From DASZCR01 sp035942915 (lineage in GTDB: Bacteria; Acidobacteriota; Blastocatellia; Pyrinomonadales; Pyrinomonadaceae): DNA of 8,973 bases. A model generated the notes under the pieces. It worked only from the letters and a program-made list of their open reading frames with translations, searched no databases and was not told the origin of the DNA. This document shows positions 1 to 5,993 of the stretch, piece after piece (the stretch's first letter is position 1; each line of letters starts with the position of its first letter). Made by a program: the position numbers and the translations under genes. The DNA is taken from contig DASZCR010000205.1 of the NCBI GenBank assembly GCA_035942915.1, positions 1 to 8,973 of the forward strand, read 5' to 3'.

Positions 1-29
1 GAGCGTTTCTCCCATGAAGGAGACGCTCC
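1..29. other. Dyad at window edge; possible terminator or start/end of a truncated neighbour gene
   Basis: Bases 1-12 and 20-29 pair through GAGCGT and CTCC against GGAGACGCTC, with a two-base TT bulge and a loop of about seven bases. The dyad lies about 29 bases beyond the stop codon of the minus-strand Rieske gene, so it could be part of its terminator, although no clear T-tract can be seen before the window ends. Two other readings exist. On the minus strand an ATG at 15-13 follows a GAGGAG (31-26) with ten bases of spacing and could start a gene cut by the edge. On the plus strand a frame open from base 2 ends with TAG at 59-61, which would be the C-terminus of a convergent gene. Too little sequence is present to decide. 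Confidence 0.3.
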
Positions 30-57
30 TCGCGGCCTCTTCGATTTGTGTGGCGTG

Positions 58-414
58 TTAGATTCTGATTTTTATCCAGCCGTCTTCGATGACGACTTCA
101 TAGGATTCGATGGTGTGTGCGGGGCGATTGAGGCACGCGCCGTCGCGCACGTCGAACTTCCAGCCGTGCCAGTCACATTCGACGGCGTGGCCGTAGAGTC
201 GCCCGTCGGCGAGGGGCGCGCCCTTGTGCGGGCAGAAGTTGTCGATGGCATAGAAGCGCCCGTCGATGTGATAGAGCGCCAGTTCGCGGCCGCTCTTGAG
301 TTCGACGGTCGCGCCACGACCTTCGGGCACGTCCTCGACGCGCCCGACCGTGACGAGCACGCCTTCGCGCCGCTCGCCCGTCGGCTCTGATGTGTTGGCA
401 TCAAACGATTGCAT
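58..414 (-). CDS. Rieske [2Fe-2S] domain protein (ferredoxin-like, 118 aa)
   Basis: This is a small soluble single-domain Rieske protein. The cluster motif is complete: CPH (C61, H63), 16 residues, then CDWH (C80, H83), matching the C-x-H ... C-x-x-H ligand set. The Gly-Ala-Pro-Leu after the first ligand pair and the WKFD after the second are typical. The rest (about residues 20-60 and 98-118, ending IKIRI) fits the Rieske beta-sandwich. Length and lack of a signal peptide or membrane segment fit the ferredoxin components of ring-hydroxylating dioxygenases and NirD-like subunits, which carry electrons in the cytoplasm. No dioxygenase, reductase or nitrite reductase gene is visible nearby, so the partner is unknown. 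The ATG at 414 is preferred over an in-frame TTG at 435, because a predicted extended -10 box ends 11 bases before it and would start transcription inside the longer version. Neither start has a ribosome binding site. Confidence 0.9.
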   Translation of the reverse strand: MQSFDANTSEPTGERREGVLVTVGRVEDVPEGRGATVELKSGRELALYHIDGRFYAIDNFCPHKGAPLADGRLYGHAVECDWHGWKFDVRDGACLNRPAHTIESYEVVIEDGWIKIRI

Positions 415-425
415 CGTTGCGTCGA

Positions 426-454
426 ATCGTAACAAACTGCGTTGACGGGGGCAA
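426..454 (-). promoter_or_regulatory. Predicted promoter of the Rieske gene (extended -10), near-leaderless
   Basis: On the minus strand TTGCCC (454-449) is followed by a 17-base spacer and TACGAT (431-426). A TG sits one base before the -10, making it an extended -10 element. Each hexamer matches the sigma-70 consensus at four of six positions. Transcription would begin about 417-419, only three to five bases before the ATG at 414. That agrees with the absence of a Shine-Dalgarno sequence. This is a prediction from sequence only. Confidence 0.4.
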
Positions 455-485
455 ACCGCAGGTCGGCCGTCATGAGCGCAAGCCG

Positions 486-516
486 CGTGCTCGACGCACG
501 TTCAAAGATGCGTGCG
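486..516 (+). other. Three-segment dyad in the Rieske-SIMPL divergent gap
   Basis: CGTGC (486-490), GCACG (496-500) and CGTGC (511-515) lie in series, so the middle segment can pair with either neighbour. The second pairing extends to six bases (CGCACG 495-500 with CGTGCG 511-516). It sits in the 189-base gap between the divergent Rieske and SIMPL genes and could be an operator or a small alternative RNA structure. In DNA this rich in GC such short dyads also arise by chance. I see no convincing -10 box for the SIMPL gene in this gap. Confidence 0.25.
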
Positions 517-603
517 GCCGCGCCCGCGTTTCATTCATTTCGACTCTCCTGCGGAGTGCGCGGCCGGGTGGCTTTGAGACAAGCGAAAAGGAGAAATGTA
601 GTC

Positions 604-1632
604 ATGAAAAGAACTGTGTCGGCATTGATGGCCGCGTGCGCTTTGACGCTCTCGCTGGCGGTGCAAAGCTTCGCTGCGTCGAGGGACTTGACGTTGACGG
701 GTCGGCTCGCGCGGACGGTGGAGGCGGGCGGCTGGCTCGTCGTGACAGAGGGCGGCGAGAAATACCTCATCTTGAACGCGCGCCGCTTCTCCGGCGAGAG
801 TTGGTTCCGCGAAGGCGCACGCGTCATCGCAGAGGGCGAGACCAAAGAGGATGCCGTCTCGATTCACATGGAGGGCACGCCCTTCGAGGCGCGCACGCTG
901 CGCCCGCAACGCACGCAGACGGCGGGCGACAACGGCGGCAGCGGCGACGGCGCGCAGGCGCGTCCCATCACGGATGGACGCGCGGCGGGCTTGACGCGCG
1001 TCTCCGTGACGGGCGAAGCGTTAGTCCAATCGCAGCCCGATACGGCCGTGCTTTCGCTGGCCGTCGTCACGCAGAACGCGAGCGCGTCGGAAGCGCAGGC
1101 TGAGAATGCGAGTCGCACGGATGCGGTCGTGCGCGCCGTGCGCGCGGCGGCCGGAGCGGGCGCAGAGGTGAAGACGGGCGGCTACAGTCTGCAACCGCAG
1201 TACGTCTACAAGCAGAACGAATCGCCGACCATCACTGGCTACATCGCGCGCAACGCGGTCGTCGTGACGATGAGCGACTTAACGAGAGTCGGCGCGGTTA
1301 TCGACGCGGCCTCGCGCGCCGGAGCGAACAGCGTTGACAGTCTCGCCTTCACCTTGCGGCGCGACGAGGCGGCACGCCGACGCGCGCTCTCGGAAGCGAC
1401 GCGCGAGGCGTTCGGCAAAGCGCAGACGGTCGCAGAGGCTCTCGGCGGACGCGTCGCGCGCGTCTACGAGGTCGAAGAAGGCGGCGCGTTCGTGCGCCCG
1501 CCCGTGCCCATCTACGCAGAGACGCGCGCGATGGCGGCTGCCGGGTCGGCCGCACAGACGCCCATCGAACCCGGCGCGCTCGACATCCGCGCGCAAGTTC
1601 GCCTCGTCGCCGAAATCGAAACAAGACAATAG
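604..1632 (+). CDS. Exported SIMPL/DUF541 (YggE-like) domain protein, 342 aa
   Basis: The ATG at 604 follows AAAAGGAG (586-593) with a ten-base gap. An upstream in-frame extension back to 442 is open but has no such site and would bury the signal peptide. Residues 1-24 are a Sec signal (MKR, then a hydrophobic stretch, likely cut after SFA). Residues 27-100 form a small beta-rich domain (LTGRLARTVEAGGWLVV..., FREGARV) resembling the OB-like DUF5666-type domains often exported by bacteria. A Gly/Asp-rich linker covers 101-128. Residues 131-339 are a SIMPL domain, with the typical opening VSVTGEALVQSQPDTAVLSL, the block TGGYSLQPQYVY, and TGYIARNAVVVTMSDL followed by AGANSVDSLAFTL. YggE in E. 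coli has been linked to lower oxidative stress, and BP26/OMP28 of Brucella is a periplasmic channel-like oligomer. The biochemical role of the family is unsettled, so none is assigned. The protein probably sits in the periplasm or is secreted. Confidence 0.9.
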   Translation: MKRTVSALMAACALTLSLAVQSFAASRDLTLTGRLARTVEAGGWLVVTEGGEKYLILNARRFSGESWFREGARVIAEGETKEDAVSIHMEGTPFEARTLRPQRTQTAGDNGGSGDGAQARPITDGRAAGLTRVSVTGEALVQSQPDTAVLSLAVVTQNASASEAQAENASRTDAVVRAVRAAAGAGAEVKTGGYSLQPQYVYKQNESPTITGYIARNAVVVTMSDLTRVGAVIDAASRAGANSVDSLAFTLRRDEAARRRALSEATREAFGKAQTVAEALGGRVARVYEVEEGGAFVRPPVPIYAETRAMAAAGSAAQTPIEPGALDIRAQVRLVAEIETRQ

Positions 1633-1729
1633 ACGCAAAAGATGTGGGCGCAGTGATGTGTGTTGAACCAGAGACAGGTTCTTCCTTATCCCTGCGTCCT
1701 CATCCCTTCTTCTTCCTCCCTGCTGTCGT

Positions 1730-1758
1730 CTGGCAATCTCGAACGAAGCGAGTATAAT
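1730..1758 (+). promoter_or_regulatory. Predicted sigma-70-like promoter for the CBS gene
   Basis: TATAAT at 1753-1758 is a perfect -10 hexamer, and CTGGCA at 1730-1735 matches four of six -35 positions with a 17-base spacer. The spacer holds a short dyad, CTCG (1738-1741) and CGAG (1749-1752), where a regulator could bind. Transcription would start near 1765, giving a leader of about 145 bases before the CBS gene. The gap upstream of it (1633-1729) is pyrimidine-rich at 1678-1720 and contains nothing else I can support. Confidence 0.55.
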
Positions 1759-1764
1759 TGGCGC

Positions 1765-1909
1765 AAGTTCCCCTTGAGCCATTCGAGACGTGTGCGACTT
1801 GCCGCGTGCGGCAGCGGTCGCCGTCAGCGTGTCGTACGGCGCGTCCTCTGCGTGTGATTCGCGGGACGCGTTTTGCGTCCGGTGGCGAAATCATTGAGGA
1901 GGAAGATTG
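1765..1909 (+). other. Long, possibly structured 5' leader of the CBS gene
   Basis: The predicted transcript leader contains three successive stems. TGCCG (1800-1804) pairs with CGGCA (1809-1813). CGCCGT (1819-1824) pairs with ACGGCG (1836-1841). GGACGC (1864-1869) pairs with GCGTCC (1875-1880) around a GTTTT loop. A strong ribosome binding site, GAGGAGG (1896-1902), follows seven bases before the ATG. The layout would allow control in the leader, but it matches no riboswitch class I recognise and may be incidental in GC-rich DNA. Confidence 0.3.
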
Positions 1910-2869
1910 ATGTCGAGATACCGCAACGATAGAGACGACGATTATTTCTTCGGCGGCCGCGAGCGCGGTCGCTACTATGAAGACGAGCGCGGCGGCGGCG
2001 GACGGCGTGATTATTACGGGCGCGGCGGGCGCGACTTTGACGAAGACCGGCGCGGGCTGCGCGGCGGACGCGACATAGGCGGCGGCGCAGGTTACGGCGG
2101 AGGCGGCGGCGGACGCGACTTCGACGATTACGGCGGCGGCGTCGGACGCGGCGGCTACGGCGGGCGCGGCGATTTCTACAGAGACGATTACGACGACCGT
2201 CCCGTGCGGCGCGGCCGTCGCTTCGAGGAAGACGACGAACGCGACGACAGAGACGAGCGCGGCGGACGCTCGCTCTTCGACGAGGGGCGAGACTACCTGC
2301 GGCGCACCTTCGGCGGCGAACGCCGTCGTGAGCGCGGAGCGACGCGCTCGCACGTCCGCTGCCGCGACATCATGACGCGCGACGTGACGGTCGCCACGCG
2401 CAATACGACCTTGCAGGAAGTGGCCGCGATGATGCGCGACGAGGACACAGGCGTTATCCCCGTCGTTGACCACCCGGAGAGCCTCACGGACTTGGCCGAG
2501 CAGCGGCCGGACATCAACCGCGTCCAGCCGAACGTCGTCGGCGGAAGCAAACTCGTCGGTCTTATCACAGACCGCGACATTGTCGTCCGCGCCATCGCCG
2601 AAGGCAAAGATGCGCGCGTCACACGCGCCGAAGAGATTATGACGACCGAGGTGCACACGGCGCATCCGAACGACCGCGTCGTCGATGCCATCCGCAAGAT
2701 GGGCGACAAGCAGGTGCGCCGCATCCCGGTTGTTGACCGCGACAACGTGCTGCGGGGCATCATCTCGATGGCCGACGTGGCGCTCGAAACAGAGGACGAC
2801 CGCGAATTGGCCGGGGCGCTCGAAGAGATTTCCAGCGGCCAGTCGTTCTGGAACAAAGTTTTCGGCTGA
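1910..2869 (+). CDS. CBS-pair protein with Arg/Gly/Asp/Tyr-rich disordered N-terminal domain, 319 aa
   Basis: The ATG at 1910 follows GAGGAGG with seven bases of spacing. An in-frame TTG just before it is not needed. Residues 1 to about 147 are low complexity: in residues 1-120 I count 35 Gly, 28 Arg, 23 Asp, 8 Glu, 11 Tyr and 6 Phe, and there is no lysine before the CBS part. Motifs such as GRGGRD and GGYGGRG resemble RGG boxes. Residues 151-228 form CBS domain 1 (CRDIMTRDVTVA..., GLITDRDIVVRA), with an extra loop of about 25 residues at 188-213. Residues 241-293 form CBS domain 2 (EEIMTTEVHTA..., QVRRIPVVDRD, GIISMADVAL). A short tail ends SFWNKVFG. CBS pairs commonly bind AMP, ATP or related ligands. 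The DRDI pattern recalls mycobacterial HRP1 (Rv2626c), whose ligand role is not settled. There is no signal or membrane segment, so it is cytoplasmic. Ligand and partner are unknown; co-direction with hsp20 and lon suggests a stress role. Confidence 0.85.
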   Translation: MSRYRNDRDDDYFFGGRERGRYYEDERGGGGRRDYYGRGGRDFDEDRRGLRGGRDIGGGAGYGGGGGGRDFDDYGGGVGRGGYGGRGDFYRDDYDDRPVRRGRRFEEDDERDDRDERGGRSLFDEGRDYLRRTFGGERRRERGATRSHVRCRDIMTRDVTVATRNTTLQEVAAMMRDEDTGVIPVVDHPESLTDLAEQRPDINRVQPNVVGGSKLVGLITDRDIVVRAIAEGKDARVTRAEEIMTTEVHTAHPNDRVVDAIRKMGDKQVRRIPVVDRDNVLRGIISMADVALETEDDRELAGALEEISSGQSFWNKVFG

Positions 2870-2880
2870 CGATTAAGTAG

Positions 2881-2977
2881 GTGATGGGTGATAGGTGATA
2901 GGCGATAAGAGAAATCCTGTCTTCTTTCTATCACCCATCACTCATCACCTATCACTTATCACCCATCACTCATCACT
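2881..2977. repeat. Inverted heptamer-repeat spacer between the CBS and hsp20 genes
   Basis: The left arm holds four heptamers: GTGATGG (2881), GTGATAG (2888), GTGATAG (2895) and the degenerate GCGATAA (2902-2908). After about 20 bases of centre, the right arm holds seven heptamers, TATCACC or variants with C/T at the first and last positions, exactly in phase from 2929 to 2977. The arms are complementary: the first three right units pair with the first three left units, with a single A-C mismatch and one G-U pair. The transcript could therefore form a stem of more than 20 base pairs. It begins 11 bases after the CBS stop and ends six bases before the hsp20 ATG, so it fills the gap. Short tandem heptamer repeats of this type are known in cyanobacteria as STRRs. 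Function is unknown; a transcript end or stability element is possible. Confidence 0.85.
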
Positions 2978-2983
2978 GCTTTT

Positions 2984-3361
2984 ATGGCACGCTCAATCGA
3001 ACGTTATTTTCGTCTGATGCCGAAGGCGCGCGGCGTCGCGCAGGGCGGCGGGCGCGCGTGGTATCCGCCGGCCGACGTGTATCGGACAAGCGAGGGCTGG
3101 ATTGTGAAGGTCGAGTTGGCTGGCGTCTGCACGGAAGAGCTTGAGATTCAGATTGCGGGCGACACGCTGCGCGTCAGTGGTTGCCGCCGCGATACGTTTC
3201 ACGCCGAAACCGTCTCCTATCATCAACTCGAAATCACCTACAGCCGCTTCGAGAAGCTGATTCGCTTCCCCTGCCCCATCGAGGGCGCGGAGGTCGATAC
3301 GGATTACAACGACGGTCTGCTCGTCCTGCGCCTGCGCGGCAAGGAGAGCGACTGCGATTAA
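2984..3361 (+). CDS. Small heat-shock protein (Hsp20/alpha-crystallin family), 125 aa
   Basis: Small heat-shock proteins are ATP-independent holdases that keep unfolding proteins soluble. The alpha-crystallin domain covers about residues 27-118. It opens with PPADVYRTSEGWIVKVELAGV and runs through LEIQIAGDTLRVSG and FEKLIRFPCPIEGAEVDTDYNDGLLVLRL, which includes the family hallmark NDGLLVL near the last strand. The N-terminal arm is only about 25 residues and the tail after the domain is seven residues (KESDCD end), with no I-x-I/V motif, so assembly may differ from larger relatives. ELAGV replaces the usual ELPGV. Four cysteines (C49, C67, C97, C124) are many for this family. The ATG at 2984 has no ribosome binding site, since repeat DNA ends six bases before it. 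An in-frame ATG at 3017 is an alternative start that would leave the domain intact. Lon follows after 54 bases, probably in the same transcript. Confidence 0.9.
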   Translation: MARSIERYFRLMPKARGVAQGGGRAWYPPADVYRTSEGWIVKVELAGVCTEELEIQIAGDTLRVSGCRRDTFHAETVSYHQLEITYSRFEKLIRFPCPIEGAEVDTDYNDGLLVLRLRGKESDCD

Positions 3362-3415
3362 CCGGGGGCCGCACAAAACTTTTCCCGCAAGGGCGCTCTC
3401 AACAAGTTACCTGTC

Positions 3416-5986
3416 ATGGCTGAAGAGACTCGAAAAGAACAAGCAGTAGACGACGCCGCCTCGTCCGCACATGAAGCGAAGAACCGGCCGCCGGTTGCGT
3501 CCGGCGGCACAACTGGCACGCAGCAACCGGCCGCGACCGGCGCGCCCTCTCTGGCACAGCCCGAAGCCGGGGTCTTCGAGATTGCCGTTCTGCCTTTACA
3601 GAACACGACGCTCTTTCCCGGCGCAGTCGTGCCGCTCGCGGCCGGGCGTTCGCGCTCGATTGCGGCCGTCGAGTCGGCGCTTCTGACGCAGGAGAAGTTG
3701 CTCGCCTGCGTCAGCGTGCGCGAAGGGCGCGCCTCTGAACTAGAGGCCACGCCGCCCGACGACCTCTACGAAGTCGGCACGCTCGTGATGGTCAAGCGCA
3801 TGATGCGCGCGCCCGACGCCTTGCAAATCATCGTGCAGGGGACGGAGCGCGTGCGCGTCCTCGCATGGACGCAGGTTGACCCTTACCTGCGCGCCAGCGT
3901 ACAGGTGATGCCCGCGCTGGTGCGCCGCGACGAGGCGGCGGTCGAGGCGCTCTGGCGCAACGTGCAGGCGCTCATCCAGCGCGCGTTGGCGATGCTGCCG
4001 GAAATCCCGCCGGAGATTCGCAACGCGGTGCTTACGTCGAACGACCCCGTCCAGCTTGCCTACTTCCTCGGCTCCGTGCTCAACCTCGGTTTGGAGCAGG
4101 AGCAGGCGATGCTCGAAGCCGAGACGGTGGACGACCTCTTGCAGTTGGCCTACACGCGCCTCGCGCGCGAACTTGAAATCATGCAACTGCGCTCGAAGAT
4201 TGCCACCGAAGCGCAGAGCGAGATGGACAAGGCGCAGCGCGACTACTTCCTGCGCCAGCAAAAGCGAGCCATCGAGAAGGAACTCGGCGAGGACGAGGGG
4301 GGCGAACGCGCCGAGGCCGAACTGTTGCGCGAGCGTCTGCAAGAGGCAGACCTGCCCGATGACGTGCGCAAGGAGGCCGAACGCGAACTGCGTCGGATGG
4401 AGCGTCTGCCGTCGGCCGCGCCCGACTATCACGTGATTCGTTCTTATCTGGAATACGTGTTGGAGTTGCCCTGGAAGAAGTCTTCCGAGGACAAGCTCGA
4501 CCTGCGCGAAGCGCGGCGCATCCTCGACGAAGACCACTACGGACTCGAAGACATCAAGGAGCGCATCCTCGAATTTCTCGCCGTCGTCAAACTGCGTCCC
4601 GACTCGAAGAGTCCCATCCTCTGCTTCGTCGGCCCGCCCGGAGTCGGCAAGACTTCGCTCGGCCGCTCGATTGCGCGCGCACTGGGGCGCGAGTTCGAGC
4701 GACTCTCGCTGGGCGGCGTGCGCGACGAAGCGGAGTTGCGCGGTCATCGTCGCACCTACATCGGCGCGATGCCCGGACGCATCATCCAATCGCTCAGGCG
4801 CGCCGCCGTCAACAACCCCGTCATGATGCTCGACGAGATAGACAAGCTCGGCGCGGACTTTCGCGGCGACCCGGCCGCCGCGCTGCTCGAAATTCTCGAC
4901 CCGCAGCAGAACCATAGCTTCCGCGACCATTACATCGATTTGCCCTTCGACCTCTCGAAGGTCTTCTTCATTGCGACGGCCAACCAACTCGCGCCGATTC
5001 CGCCGCCGCTGCGCGACCGCATGGAGATTATCGGGCTGGCCGGATACAGCGACCAGGAGAAGCTCCACATCGCGCGCCAGTACCTCGTGCCGCGACAGAC
5101 GCGCGAGAACGGTCTGCGCGACGACCAGCTTGAGATTTCCGACGAGGCCATCATGCTCATCGCCGCGCGCTACACGCGCGAGGCCGGGGTGCGCCAGATG
5201 GAGCGCAACATCGGCAGCCTCGCACGCAAGGCCGCGCTCAGGATTGCGCAGGGCGAAGTCGAACGCGTCCACGTCGAAGCCTCCGACATCAAGGAGTTGC
5301 TCGGCGCGCCGCGCTTCTACCCGGAAGCGGCTCGACAGGAGTTATCGACCGGCGTCGCCACCGGCATGGCCTGGACGGAAGCGGGCGGACAGTTGCTCTT
5401 CATCGAGGCGACGCTGCTGCCCGGCGGCTCCGGGATGTCTATCACAGGTCAACTCGGAGAGGTCATGCAGGAGTCTGCGCGCGCGGCGCGCTCTTATCTC
5501 TGGTCGCACGCCTCGGAGTTCGGCATCGACCCGCAGATGTTCAAGAGCTACGGCGTCCACCTGCACGTCCCGGCGGGCGCGATTCCGAAGGACGGCCCCT
5601 CGGCGGGCATCGCCATCACGTCGGCGCTGGCCTCTCTGATGACCGGCAGGCGCGTGCGCGGCGACACGTCCATGACGGGCGAGATTACACTGTCGGGGCT
5701 GGTCTTCCCCGTCGGCGGCATCAAGGAGAAGGTGATGGCCGCGCACCGCGCAGGGATTCGCCGCGTCGTGCTTCCGGCGCGCAACGAGGCCGACACGGAG
5801 GACATCCCCGAAGACGTGCGCCGCGAGTTGGAGTTCGTCTTCGTCTCGCGCATCGGCGAGGCGCTCGAAGCGACGCTCGAAAAGATGGTTGCGCAACCGC
5901 CGCCCGCGCCCATCGGCGAAGACGGCCGCACACAGCCGTCCGGCCAACAACCACAACCCGCGCCGGAGACCGTGCGCGCACGCTGA
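3416..5986 (+). CDS. lon: ATP-dependent Lon protease (LonA type), 856 aa
   Basis: Lon is a cytoplasmic hexameric AAA+ serine protease that degrades misfolded and short-lived regulatory proteins. Residues 1-52 are an Ala/Thr/Pro-rich, probably disordered extension. The N-terminal LON domain spans about 54-255 (FEIAVLPLQNTTLFPGAVVPL), followed by a charged coiled-coil region at about 256-350. The AAA+ module has Walker A GPPGVGKT (406-413), Walker B MLDEID (471-476), sensor 1 in TAN (N523), an Arg-finger region PLRDRME (531-537) and sensor 2 in GVRQMER (R593). The protease domain has the catalytic serine in PKDGPSAG (S729) and lysine in GGIKEK (K772), 43 residues apart as in E. coli Lon (S679, K722). 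Residues 826-856 are a Pro/Gln-rich tail. It is longer than E. coli Lon (784 aa) mainly because of the two tails. All key residues are present, so it should be active. No clear ribosome binding site precedes the ATG; coupling to hsp20 is possible. Confidence 0.97.
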   Translation: MAEETRKEQAVDDAASSAHEAKNRPPVASGGTTGTQQPAATGAPSLAQPEAGVFEIAVLPLQNTTLFPGAVVPLAAGRSRSIAAVESALLTQEKLLACVSVREGRASELEATPPDDLYEVGTLVMVKRMMRAPDALQIIVQGTERVRVLAWTQVDPYLRASVQVMPALVRRDEAAVEALWRNVQALIQRALAMLPEIPPEIRNAVLTSNDPVQLAYFLGSVLNLGLEQEQAMLEAETVDDLLQLAYTRLARELEIMQLRSKIATEAQSEMDKAQRDYFLRQQKRAIEKELGEDEGGERAEAELLRERLQEADLPDDVRKEAERELRRMERLPSAAPDYHVIRSYLEYVLELPWKKSSEDKLDLREARRILDEDHYGLEDIKERILEFLAVVKLRPDSKSPILCFVGPPGVGKTSLGRSIARALGREFERLSLGGVRDEAELRGHRRTYIGAMPGRIIQSLRRAAVNNPVMMLDEIDKLGADFRGDPAAALLEILDPQQNHSFRDHYIDLPFDLSKVFFIATANQLAPIPPPLRDRMEIIGLAGYSDQEKLHIARQYLVPRQTRENGLRDDQLEISDEAIMLIAARYTREAGVRQMERNIGSLARKAALRIAQGEVERVHVEASDIKELLGAPRFYPEAARQELSTGVATGMAWTEAGGQLLFIEATLLPGGSGMSITGQLGEVMQESARAARSYLWSHASEFGIDPQMFKSYGVHLHVPAGAIPKDGPSAGIAITSALASLMTGRRVRGDTSMTGEITLSGLVFPVGGIKEKVMAAHRAGIRRVVLPARNEADTEDIPEDVRRELEFVFVSRIGEALEATLEKMVAQPPPAPIGEDGRTQPSGQQPQPAPETVRAR

Positions 5987-5993
5987 AGTCCGA

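Noticed and set aside
46..390. 114-codon plus-strand open frame opposite the Rieske gene
   Set aside because: The complementary strand carries a complete Rieske motif; this is an antisense shadow of GC-rich coding DNA.
442..603. N-terminal extension of the SIMPL protein to base 442
   Set aside because: It would place the signal peptide inside the protein, and the ATG at 604 has a good AGGAG site.
1665..1681. GAACC/GGTTC hairpin after the SIMPL gene as terminator
   Set aside because: The stem is only five pairs and the following TTCCTT is not a T-tract; too weak to call.
1660..1857. 65-codon plus-strand open frame in the SIMPL-CBS gap
   Set aside because: It has no ribosome binding site, runs through the predicted promoter and leader stems of the CBS gene, and its product shows no recognisable domain.
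2881..2977. CRISPR-like array
   Set aside because: Units are seven bases with no unique spacers, and the two arms are in inverted orientation.
2870..2983. Heat-shock promoter or CIRCE operator upstream of hsp20
   Set aside because: I found no TTAGCACTC-type dyad and no sigma-32-like hexamers; the gap is taken up by the heptamer repeat.
3740..5272. 510-codon minus-strand open frame opposite lon
   Set aside because: It lies wholly antisense to lon, whose motifs are all intact. Long antisense frames are usual in GC-rich genes and this one has no domain pattern.
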